DNA of 64,000 bases from Lotus japonicus (taxonomy: Eukaryota > Streptophyta > Magnoliopsida > Fabales > Fabaceae): contig NC_080043.1 of the NCBI RefSeq assembly GCF_012489685.1, forward strand, positions 17,230,223 through 17,294,222, given 5' to 3'. Below are positions 45,992 to 56,900 of this stretch, one piece after another. Position 1 is the first letter of the stretch. Each line of letters starts with the position of its first letter. Position numbers and translations under genes: made by a program. The notes beneath the pieces were generated by a model, which saw nothing but the letters and a program-made list of their open reading frames with translations, was not told the DNA's origin and did no database searches.

Positions 45992-48900
45992 ATGACAGAG
46001 TCCTTTTTCTTTGGTGAATCACAATTGATACATGCTGCTGGATTGGAAAATGATAATCCAGAGGAGCAACCATCACTAGCTGAACCTCCGATTATATCTA
46101 TAGATGTCTCTCATTTGTATCATACTGATCAGGTACTCATTGCACAAATTTTTGCATGCTTTGTTTGCTTTGTTTATGCCTTGTTTTATGCCTTATGTCT
46201 TGTTTATCCTGAAACAGCGTTTCCCTTTGAAAGATGATCTTATGAAATGGGTTCGCGACATTTCTATGGCAAATAATTTTGTTTTGGTGACAACAAAGTC
46301 TGATAGTGGTGCGAAGGGAAGAAAAGAATATGTCATTCTGGGGTGTGAGAAGCATGGTGCGTATATTCCCTACAGAGAACCGGATCTTGTTGAAGGAACG
46401 TCAACACAAAAGACAGGTTGTCCTTTTAGGCTAAAAGGACGACGTACGAAAGATGATAAAGGTTGGTGGTTGAAGGTGATGGACGGTAGACACATCCATC
46501 TCGCAGCTGAGTCACTAGTTGGCCACAATTACGCTGGTCAACTGAATAGTGAGGCGAAGGAGGACGTGATAAATCAGGCTAAGACTTGGGTTCCACCTAG
46601 AAAGATGTTGGTGTCCTTGAAGGAAAAAGATCCTTCAGACTTGACTACCATCCAACAAATTTATGGTGTTTGCAAGCGGTTCAGACAATCCGTTCGTGGG
46701 TCACTGACAGAGATACAATACTTGCTGAAGAAGTTGGACGGTGAGAAGTATGTTCACTTCGAACGAAATGAACCCGGATCGGAAGTGATTAGAGATATAT
46801 TTTGGGCTCATCCGAATGCCGTCAAACTTTTCAACACATTCCCATATGTAGTGATCATGGATTGCACATACAAGACCAGCAAATACAAACTACCCTTGCT
46901 CGAGATTGTTGGCCTGACCTCCACGGATAAAACATACTCAATAGCATTCTATTACATTGGCAGTGAGACCACAGAGGACTACATTTGGGCATTGGAGTGT
47001 ATGAAGTCTCTGATTTCCGACCAATCCAGGTTGCCTAGAGTGATCGTGACGGACAGAGATCTTGCCTTATTGAGTGTTGCTTCACAAAGCCTTCCCACCA
47101 CCACCCATTTACTATGCTTGTGGCACATCAACAAGTGTGTTTTGGCAAAGTGCAAAGAGTATGTTGGCACGGATGATTTTGCTCAAGAGGTTATGGACAA
47201 GTGGGCCGAATTGGTAGATGCTCCAACAGTTCCAGAATTTGAAGCTCATTGGATTGAATTGTTTAACATGTGCAAGCATAAACACAAGTTGAAATTTGTC
47301 ACTTATTGTTCTACTACATGGTTGGTCCACAAGCAGAAATTTGCCAAGGCATGGACAAATCATGTGATGCATTTTGGAACAACAACAAGTAACAGGTACA
47401 AAAATTATGTTATGACTTGTTATATGTATTTCATTTCATAGATTATTACAGTATTAATTCTTACATGTGCGTTGTTGGTTTGCAGGGCTGAAGGTGCACA
47501 TGCCAGCTTGAAGTTGATGTTGCGGAACAGTAAGGGTGACCTGGCCACATCATGGGATGCGTCGCATAGTTTGACCACCAATCGCCACACTGAGATAGTA
47601 GCATCGTTTGAGCGCAGTATGAATAAAATTGATCACCTTTTCAAGACCCCTTTCTACACAAATATTAGGGGATTTGTGTCAATCAAATGCCTGAAACTCA
47701 TTGATGCTGAACTGACAAGAATGCGAGCCTGCGGCGGCAGATGCGATTGCTTATTGAGAGAGACTCATGGACTACCTTGCGGTTGTCAACTTGCATGTTA
47801 CCGGTCAACCACTCTCCTCTCAACTACTTCCAATTATTTATATTTGTGATTCAATGTAACATGTTTGTGAACTTGCAGATTATGAGAGGATTCCGTACGA
47901 GGCCATTCATCCATTCTGAAAGAGCCTAAGTTGGGAGCATGTACCTGTTGCAGATACTGGCAGCTCAGATATTTGCGGACTAAACCATGGAGAGATGCAC
48001 CCAGAAGTTGAGGCACTGACACGTTACTTCCATTCTTTGGATACTGGAGGGCAGAGTATGGTAAGGAGGAAGCTTCAAGCGATATATTGTCCTGAAAGGA
48101 GTACACCATGTACTCCTGAGCTTCGGATAAAGTCCAACCGCACTCCTAAGTTGAAGGAGAGCAAACAACCCAAGGGTCGAGCAATAGGATCCTTGACTCG
48201 TGATCCTTCAGCGTTTGAACTTACTGACAAGAAGATTAAAGAGGAAAAGAAGTCTTCACAACCAGCAAAGAGGAAGAAGCGTGTGAAGAAGTCTGATACA
48301 AGCCATTTCATGTGTAACTTTCCAGCCTTTCTCTATCCATATATTGGCACAATTACAGATGTTGAGGATGATGGTAACTGTGGCTATAGATCCATTGCTG
48401 CATTAATGGGGCATTCCGCCGGTCAGGACGGTTGGCCTTGGGTTAGGGCTACATTGATGCAAGAACTTGAGACCAATGTGTTAATGTATAATAGGATGTG
48501 GGGCACAGATGTTGTTTATGGCTTACATAATCGTCTCACTCTTCCTATTGGTGACCCGGCCACCCCTGACAAATGGTTTCAACTGCCAGAGATGGGATAC
48601 CTTGTTGCCACAAAGTACCAATTGGTTCTCGTATCCTTATCCTCTATGGGTTGTAACACATACTTTCCACTGATAGGAGCCGGCCCACGAGATGAGCATT
48701 CTGTTATAGCTATTGGACATGTGATAAATCACTGGGTACAGGTATATTTTGACCAAATACACTAATATTTTAGTTGCCTACTAGCTTGTCGATTAATTTT
48801 TGTATGTGGAAGTTATCTAATTTTATGGTTATTCTCTAAAATGCAGCTCCAATTAACTCCTGGACATCCTATGCCGACTATTGCTCCCCAGTGGGATTGG

Positions 48901-49032
48901 CACGCTGATCTTGCCTCCAAATACTGGCGCAACCTATATGGTCCACGTTTAGGCATGTATGATGCACAATTCCAAGCTTGGCTTGGTGCTTTTAGTGGTC
49001 ATGCGGACTATGTGGACATCACCACAGATTGA
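45992..49032 (+). CDS. MULE transposase fused to an OTU-like cysteine protease domain (5 exons, one in-frame TGA)
   Basis: Proposed exons are 45992-46132, 46218-47395, 47486-47796, 47879-48741 and 48847-49032, all with GT-AG borders and matching phases, 892 residues in total. The N-terminal part has a FAR1/WRKY-GCM1-like C/H pattern (LGCEKHGAY, GCPFRLKGRR, GRHIHLAA). The MULE DDE core shows IMDCTYKTSKYKLPLLEIVG (first Asp), VTDRDLALL (second Asp) and NRAEGAHASLK (putative Glu). A SWIM-type CDCLLRETHGLPCGCQLA follows. The C-terminal part has the OTU motif DVEDDGNCGYRSIAALMG with catalytic-type D and C, and a late His in VINHWVQ. An in-frame TGA at 47917-47919 (codon 557, where relatives probably have Trp) separates the two halves; it is either an inactivating mutation or a sequencing error. 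Transposase acts on the element ends; OTU domains cleave ubiquitin chains. Confidence 0.8.
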
Positions 49033-49333
49033 ATGTTCTTGTATTGTGTAATATTAATTTGTAAACTCTCTGTAATTTGGTAGAATGTGGCCCTTATCAC
49101 AGGTTGTTGTTAATGATGAAAACCTAGACATCATCGTAGATTGGCAGGTTCATGCGTGTACTTTTGGTAATGTTAATTTGATGTACTTTTGGTAATGTTA
49201 ATTTGATGTACTCTTGTCATTTTCATTTTCATTACCCTCCACCACCAACCCTGACATTACTCTCAACCACCAGCCCCAACCACTCTTCTACCATCCACCA
49301 GTACACCTTAAATGTTTTGACCGCACTCCTGAG

Positions 49334-49341
49334 CTATAAAT
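49334..49341 (+). promoter_or_regulatory. TATA box of the HROB-like gene
   Basis: CTATAAAT lies about 95 bases upstream of ATG 49435, in front of a TC-rich leader. The gene therefore appears to have its own promoter rather than depending on read-through from the transposase gene ending at 49032. Confidence 0.5.
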
Positions 49342-49434
49342 CTATGTTGTGTCTTGCCTCTTCTTCTCACTCTTCATTCCTCATCTTCCTGTCTATTGTG
49401 TCTTGACTCTTCTTCTTACTCCTCATTCTACACA

Positions 49435-50192
49435 ATGGAACAAGACCCAAATCCATTCCTCCGCCATTGCAAAGGTCAAAGCAACAACTCTGGCAGCTCT
49501 CGTCCTCTCATTCCTGGCCCGGCTGGCGCCATCCAGGCTGCCATGTATGCCCGTAGATCCACCCCGAACACACCACTCATTCCGACCCAGGAAATCGTGA
49601 GGCGTGTGCTAGATCATGGATCAACCGAAACCGATCCTGATTTCAACTCACATGCTTGGCTATCAGCCCTGCAAGAGTGGGGAATAGCCACTCCGCTGGG
49701 CTCTCTGACAGCGAACGTTGAGAGGGTGGAGAATGTTGTTGCTGTTATCAAATCTTGCACTCCCAATGGGTTTGGAGATGCGAAAGTTACCCTCAAGGTA
49801 TGTCTTGTCCTTGCTTTTGTAAGGCCTTGTTTTTGGTCCCCCTTGACTAACCGTTCTAATTTACTTCTCAAACGATTTAAAAAATTTAGGACCCCACGGG
49901 TGCTGTTGATGCTAGCATCCACCGCAAGGCATTTACTCACAGTGAATTTGCGAATGACATAACTGTTGGATCTGTTCTCGTTCTCCAAAAGGTCTGAAAC
50001 CTAAACATGAAACTTGCTTCATTTTTTGGACAGTTAAGCATGGTTTAATTAAAGTATACATTTCACTTGCAGGTTGATGTGTTTGCACCTAGAGGAACTG
50101 TTTGTTATCTTAATATAACATTGCCCAACCTAGTGAAGGTATTCCCAAAAGATTGCGGACCTCATGACTTCATCGATATCACAGAGGAATAA
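49435..50192 (+). CDS. HROB/C17orf53-like OB-fold protein carried by the MULE (3 exons, 194 aa)
   Basis: Exons 49435-49797, 49890-49991 and 50073-50192 join in phase 0 with GT-AG introns. Residues 24-37 read PLIPGPAGAIQAAM. The OB-fold follows with NVVAVIKSCTPNGFGDAKVT (about 100-119), DPTGAVDASIHRKAF (122-136), VGSVLVLQKVDVF and YLNITLPNLVKVFP. These are the hallmark words of the C-terminal domain (DUF4539) of homologous recombination OB-fold protein (HROB/MCM8IP), which in animals brings the MCM8-MCM9 helicase to repair sites. Host HROB proteins have a long N-terminal region; here only the C-terminal domain and a short leader are present. The frame is intact and lies between the transposase (404 bases upstream) and the PMD gene (convergent, 244 bases apart). 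DNA binding is likely; a role in transposition is inference. Confidence 0.82.
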
Positions 50193-50436
50193 TTTTGTTT
50201 TCGGTGTTGCTTATGTTTAATTTGGTTGTGTAACCGTTTAACTTATTGTCATGGATTACTACATGCTTTGAATTATTTATATGTTGTCGTTGTTTCTGTT
50301 TTTTTCATTATAAGAGTCATAATATTAAGACTAAAAATATAACACATGTAAATAAAACGAGGCAAGAGTCATAACATAACATAAAAAGTCCTAACATATA
50401 CATAATAATGGATCCCACATAACAAGTGTAATAAAA

Positions 50437-52721
50437 TCACTCTCCCCGACCCCTCCCCCTGCGACCTCTGGGTCCACGAGCTCGACCTCCACGAACACCC
50501 TCTCCAGGATCACCCTCTCCACGAGCTCTGCCTCCACGAGCTCCGCCTCCACGGGGTCTGCCTCCACGAGCTCTGCCTCCACGAGCTCTGCCTCCCGCAG
50601 CTGCGGCTCCTCGAATAGCAGAAAAGGCAACTCCCTGGGTACCAACGAAGGAACTCCGTCGAAAGAGATCGAGCGCCCTCTCCGTGAGGATCCGGGGCTG
50701 TGTCCCTGGAGCAAGAGCACCTGGCACCTCCAGGGACTGCTCCAACAACTCCACACCCCTACGTATGGCAGACTGCATAAAAATAATATACAAAAATAAT
50801 TTCATTAACAAAAATCACAATTGAATGAATAAAAATAATATACAAGTTTAGAATCCAAACTTACCACGGCACTAAGCTCCTCCCTCCTATCATCAGGGAT
50901 GATGAACACATGTGACACTCTGCTATACCACCTCATGTAACCCTCCACCGCCTCTCCCGGATATGTAGCAGGTATCCCCTGAGGGCGGAGGTGCGGCTCA
51001 AACTCAGCATAGGCAGCATCTATGGTCTCAGCAAGGGACCCCGTCGTCTGGATCTCAGAGGGGTGTCGAGGGATGTCCTGTATGAAGCCAAACTGGCGCA
51101 TAACCCGCTCTGGTAGATGTCGGCTCACAGACCGGCCGTAAGGTGTCCTGATGTAGCCGGAATAGAGGGCCCTGGGATCCCGCGGTCGAACATCTCGATG
51201 GTCCTCAAAAGGGGTCCATGTGATATCATCCACTGTAAGCTCATCGAGCATGACTCGTCTCTCATCGAGTCCGGAATGCGCGATCCGAGACGTGGACCAC
51301 CGCTGCGCCCTAGGCTGGTCCTGTGTGTAGCCGGGGACCTCCGTCCTGATAATGACGTTGCTGGATATGTACTCATACGCCCATGACAGCACGAGGGAGG
51401 TGAACCCACCGATATGCGTTGTCTTCCTGCGGGAAGCACGACTCAGCTGTTCGTACAACGAAGCCAGCGCAATCGCACCCCACGCGTACTCCGACACGCG
51501 ACCGAGGTCCTCAAGCATCCCGATCCAGTAGACAGTAGTGTGGTAACCACCACTCTTGCTGGCAAAGAGGGTGGCACCAAGCTGGTTCACCAGCCAGATC
51601 CTAGCAGCATCCTCATAGCGTCCCCCTACAATGAAATGAATTAAGTTAACAGTTATTAATAATACTCTAAAAATAAATACAACTTAATAAAGTAATTATT
51701 AAGACATACCATCCATAACAGACGTGTACATGGTCTTCAGAGTAATGAACCGAATGTTCTGGCCACCCGCCGCCTCAAACTCAGCCAGATAAGCAGCAAC
51801 AGATCCTCCCAGGAGCTGGGCGCAGAGCGCTGCAACCTCGTCTCGCTCCCCTCTGCCCGGAGTGTAGAACCTCGACCCTGTGGGAAGATGGAGAATAGCT
51901 GACACATCGTCCAGGGTGATAGTCATCTCCCCGAACGGCATGTGGAAGCTACTCGTCTCCTCATGCCATCTCTCAACAAGGGCCAGTATGACAGCTGGGT
52001 CTGTCTCCGGTAACCCGCACCAAGGCAGGTGATACAAACCCGTCTGCTGCAGCAACTGTCGCACATGTGTGTGGGCCTCTGAATCGCCATCACAGGGGAG
52101 GTTCCATACCTTCCCCCCAACAGTGGCCACCCTCAATGTCCGACGGTCCACGTACCGCGGGTCTGTGCGAAGAAGTGCCTGCCACGTCCAAGGAGCCTTG
52201 TGGTCAGGATAATGCGCAAGAAGCGACAGATCCTCAGGCCCCCCGGGAAATGGTGCCACCCTCTGGATGAGGTCGTCATCCGCACCGCCCTCTAGCACCT
52301 CATCTGGCACAACATCAGCAGCATCAATCTCCTCCTGCAGAATAAGAGGCTCCTCCTCCTCACCACTAAGCTCAGAAGAAGAAGAAGACTCCTCGCCACT
52401 AGGCTCAGAAGAAGATGTCTCCTGACGAGGTAACTCAGCCATCGGAGACAACGGAGTAGGGTCCAGCTCAGCAGCATCCCTAGTAGCAGACGGAGCGGGG
52501 GTAGCTGACGGAGCCCCGACCGGAGTAGCAGATGGAGCCGGGGTAGCTAACGGAGCCTCGACCGGAGTAGCAGATGGGGATGGAGACGGAGCTGAAGCCT
52601 CTACCGCCTGAGTGGCTGCAATATGGTCGCCGCGCCTGGTAGAAGCATGCAAGCGCTCGTGTCGATCCGCTGGATCCTCACTAGTAGAAGCATGTCGTGA
52701 CCTCTTCCTCCCGCCCTTCAT
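50437..52721 (-). CDS. plant mobile domain (PMD) protein with RG-rich tail (3 coding exons, 702 aa)
   Basis: On the minus strand, exons 52721-51710, 51625-50865 and 50772-50437 join in frame. The N-terminus is basic (MKGGRKRSRH) and followed by about 150 residues rich in Ala, Pro, Ser and Glu. The PMD core has TGLYHLPWCGLPETDPAVIL, ALVERWHEETSSFHMPFGEM and TITLDDVSAILHLPTG, then YWIGMLEDLGRVSEYAWGAI, as in MAIN/MAIL1 and serine/threonine phosphatase 7 long-form-like proteins. The last about 50 residues are GGRARGGR-type repeats, a likely nucleic-acid-binding tail. An upstream 5'-UTR intron is plausible (donor at 53448, acceptor GCACAG before 52730), with a TATA-like box near 53625. PMD proteins act in gene and transposon silencing in Arabidopsis, and the domain is often carried by transposons. 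The coding region is visibly more GC-rich than its surroundings. Confidence 0.85.
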
Positions 52722-52799
52722 TCTCGCTATCTGTGCAAAACAAACAAATTTAACAATACTTGTCATAATAAGTAAACCATTTTCACATATGAGCATATC

Positions 52800-53690
52800 A
52801 TTTGAGTCATTTTTTTACTTAATCAGGAAATTTCCAATCAATCGTTTAGCAACTAACCATAGGAAAAGGAAAATATAGAGAATTAGTTGTTAGTTTGCAT
52901 GTGAATGTGATTAAATTAAATTTCTAGCTGTGTTAAGGTCAAGCAACCATCATCACAAGCAAACAAAAACAATAAACAACTTTCCTAATTACAACACATG
53001 AAGCATATGATTTGAGCGCTTAATCTTTTCCAATAAACAATAAACAATAAACAACTTTCCTAATCACAACACATCAAATCTATCTTGATCTTTTCCAATT
53101 CTCAACAAATCAGCAAAGTAATCCTGGAAGCTAAATACATGCCATGGTTAAATATTGGAAATAAATTTTGGAAGTCTGCACTGTCATACTGTCATATCGG
53201 AAATTCATTTTCCATTACCATATCGGAAAATCATTTTCCATTATCATATCGGAAATTGATTTTCCGATATTACAGTGAACCCAGAAACAGACTCAAATGC
53301 ACCCCACTCGTGCCCGTACTCATTTCATGGAATTTCAGGCAACAAAACACAACAAAACCTACCTCTAATCATCAATCAACTACCCTAGTGTTCAACCATT
53401 GACCTAATTCAAACTTGAAATGTGAAAATCATTGAAATCAAAATTTACCTTTTGAATGTAATGGAATGGGTCTTTGTGGGAGCTTTGATGATGATTAGAA
53501 CCGACCTTTGAGATGATTGAAGTGGTGGAACCGAGCTTTGAGAGAGATTGAAGAGGGTGTGATTTGGGGAGGGAAATTTGGGTTTTGAAAATAATGGGTT
53601 TCAAAACCCAAACTGTCGAGTTTATATGTCACGATCGGCAAATGATTACCCGTTATAGTGTCGGGTAATCATTTACCGTTATTAATCCTG
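52800..53690. repeat. right subterminal region of the MULE with palindromes
   Basis: Dyads of the type ATCGGAAATTCATTTTCC and TCGGAAATTGATTTTCCGA recur at about 53196-53268. Two of the left-end type lie at 53634-53680 (TCGGCAAATGATTACCCG, TCGGGTAATCATTTACCG). The region also contains the probable leader and first intron of the PMD gene. I see no other gene. Confidence 0.65.
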
Positions 53691-53717
53691 GTTTATATGT
53701 AATTTCGCCCCTTTAGG

Positions 53718-53783
53718 TGGGGCGTGGGGCCTAATGGGTGGGGTGTTAAACCCAAATCCCAACATTTGTGTGGGTATGATACA
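53718..53783 (-). repeat. right terminal inverted repeat of the MULE
   Basis: Read on the minus strand it gives TGTTGGGATTTGGGTTTAAC, followed by ACCCCACCCATTAGGC, matching the left repeat with a few changes. Confidence 0.7.
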
Positions 53784-53954
53784 CGAAAAAGTTGTGGACC
53801 AATCACATCCTCCGTATTTAAAAAGAAAAAAATGAAAATATAAATTATTTTTGTTGTGGACCAATCACATCCTTCATGTATGATACATTGTGGGTATCAT
53901 AGAAACCAAAATGTTATGTGCCTTTTCGTTTCCTTCAATTGAGTGGCACCACAG

Positions 53955-56900
53955 ATGTTGTCGCTAAGGTTTTGGTTCTCTTCTTTTGAAACTCACAACT
54001 CTCTTTCATGTTCTTCGCGGTGCCTCTTGTTTCTGACACCTTCTCTGAGCAATAGCTCCAGAAACAGAAATCTCGGTTGCTTTTCTGTGAATCCCATTAA
54101 GCAAAATGGTGTTTTTTCTGTGTCCAGTAACCGCTTTCAATCTTCTTCTTCTTCTTCTTCCATTCCCAAAGATTCTCCATTTTCAGGTACCCATTAGCTT
54201 CAAAATGTTGCCTATGTAACACTGACACAAACCCATTTGCACAATCTTCTACAAATGCCATTGCCATTTTTTTCAGGATTGGAGGATGCTTTTGTCAGCT
54301 ACCTGTTTGGGAAGAAGAGGGCAACGGACGTTGCTCACATGTATGTGCTCACTGAACTCGTTTCTTTTGAGATGCTTCTGTTTTTCAAAATTTCTGTTTG
54401 CTTTTGTATTTTTCATGTTAGTAATTTTTGTCTAGGAATCTGGTTTTTGAACCTCTGTTGTTGAATGTCTTGCTTATTGATTCTCCACAAAATTGCACTC
54501 ATGTTTAAGGGGCAGATAAAGTCCCAAACTTTTTTACACATTGACTGAAATGCTAATTAAAATTTGTTTTGTCAGCTATATTATTAGTCACAAATAATTA
54601 CATGGATCATATATTTTTTAAAAAGTAACATATGCGGACGATTTAAGAGAATGCAAGGCTAGAAATTTCCATTGTATGATTGGTTAATTATGTGAGAGTT
54701 AGGCTTGGAATTGATCTCCTACTGCACTTGTATCAAGGCAAGAAAGCTGAGCAATTAAGTACTCTCTACCTTGGGACGATTTCTGTTGTGTATATATTCG
54801 GCTGCAATGCTTATAAAGTAGCTTTGATTGAGTTAGAACTGAACATTTTCCTTGTTTGTTATAGAAGTACAGAACTTTATTTCGCATGCCACTCGTCTGC
54901 TGTGTACAACTGACACAGATTGTTACTTCTACTAGTTATTTTTCTCATAGTTGTCTGTAGTCTGTACACTTTGTGATGGTAATTCTTTGGCCTTGATATG
55001 AACTGTATTTCTTGTTCCTACAAGGGTATGGAAACAGGTTGTCCAGAAAGGAGACACAGTTATTGATGCCACATGTGGCAATGGTTTTGACACCTTAGCA
55101 ATGCTCAATTTGGTTGCTGATGATTCTCATAATGGCTATGTGTATGCATTGGACATTCAGAAAGATGCTTTAAATAATACTTCCTTGTTGCTGGAAGAAT
55201 CAATTAATGCCGACAAGGTGAGGATTAGAAATGAGTACAGATTTCAATTTTGAATTGGTAAAGAATAGTAGAGTCTCTTTGGTTTGAGGATGTTCTGTTT
55301 TTATTTCCTGCTATTCCTAATAATTACAAAATTGTCACCTTGTTTTCACTTCATTTCTTGCTTTCTCAGTTTCCTTTACAAGTCTTTGAAAACAAGAGAT
55401 ACAGTGAATATATGATAGAAATTCTGTATTATTAGTAAAATGGGGAAATGAAAACAGAAAATATTTTCTCAGACTAAACAAGCCCTTATATATGAATATT
55501 TTGAGAATGATATTATGTCCTTGTTATATAGGCAGAGACAAATATATTCAGATAATGTTTGATCCTGCTATAAACGATTGAGTCTTAATTTTAATTTTTT
55601 CACCAGTATATATTATTTAGATAATGTTACTTAGTATTAAAACTGGTCTTGAGCCTTTGATTTTTGGTGCTGTTAATTTGACAACAAATAAGAATTTTCT
55701 TGCCACCAACAATAATTTTAAACTATGTGCAGAAACAACTTGTCAAGCTCTTCAATACGTGCCATAGTAAAATGGAGGAAATCGTTCCAAGGAATGCCTT
55801 AGTTAGGTACTAAACTTTCCCATCCCTTTACTTATTTCATCCATCTGTTTCTATTTTGTGTTTAGGAGCTAATGGTTATAACTTTATAAATAGCTGATGT
55901 AGCTAAATTTATAGCTCTCACTGAAATCTTGACTTGTACATTGTTCATTGAATAGATTTCTTGAACATAAAGCCATAATTTCTGCCTTAATTCCACCTAA
56001 TATATATAATCTTCTTTTCTTTGTAATTGAGATTACTGGCTCACTCAATGCCTTCTCGTTTTATCTTCCATTTATGTATCATTTTTACATAAACGCTTAT
56101 TTATGAGTTATGACAGTTACTAATTTACTATTGATGCAATTTCTTGAACATTTAAGTCTGACCTTTAGCTTGATTTTCTGCGTACTCCTAGACTTGTTGC
56201 TTTCAACTTAGGTTATCTTCCAGGCAGTGACAAAGAAATAATAACAAGATCGGAAACAACATTACTCGCACTGGAAGCTGCTGAGAGAATTCTATTACCC
56301 AGAGGACTTATTAGCATTGTGGTATACGTTGGGCACCCCGGTGGACGGTAATATTTCTGATTCTCTAGATTGTGTTAAGAATGCATCTTTGTATTGCCAA
56401 GTATCCTGATTTTCCATCAATGTTTTAAATAAATCTGAATCTGAACTTGTATTATTTTGATATAGAATGTACAGATATAATTACTGGAAATGTAGTATCA
56501 AGATCCCTGGATTCAGGGATGTAACCGAGGAAACTATCAAAGGCTATTAGAGGATAATAGGAAGGAACAATAAAGGGAGAGAATAGTGATAGTTTTGATT
56601 GCAATCAACACTCTTCCTCAAATTGGAGCATGTGTATAAGATGCATCCAACTTGTTACATATGATGTATGCTATTATACTAAGACCCGGTATAGATTTAA
56701 TCAACATTTTTCTATTTGATCCTTGGAATTCAGAAAAGAAGTCCTGATGCTTCAGAGAATCTTTATTGTTACAATCAACTTCTGCATGTTAACTATTTTC
56801 ATGAAAGATTGGGTTTGAAGAGAAATAAAGAGCCTATTGGTTATCACTCACAAGTTCCCTAGGAGATTCCACAACACTTGAATTCCTAAACCAAATATTT

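Larger units (their letters stand above)
45272..53783 (+). mobile_element. autonomous-type MULE carrying transposase-OTU, HROB-like and PMD genes
   Basis: The ends form imperfect inverted repeats of about 65 bases: ATACC, GGGATTTGGGTTT, then CACCCCACCC, TTAGGC and ACGC-CCCA at the left; the complement of the same words at 53718-53783. Between them lie a MULE transposase with a C-terminal OTU domain, an OB-fold gene, and an opposite-strand plant-mobile-domain gene. All have introns and none shows decay except one TGA in the first. Subterminal palindromes occupy both flanks. I could not identify a matching 9-bp target duplication, so the exact ends are uncertain by a few bases. Confidence 0.75.

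Noticed and set aside
46104..46217. In-frame start of the transposase at 46104 through MSLICIILIRYSLHK
   Set aside because: This part reads through an intron with clear GT (46133) and AG (46217) borders. Exon 1 from 45992 joins it in phase and gives a more typical N-terminus.
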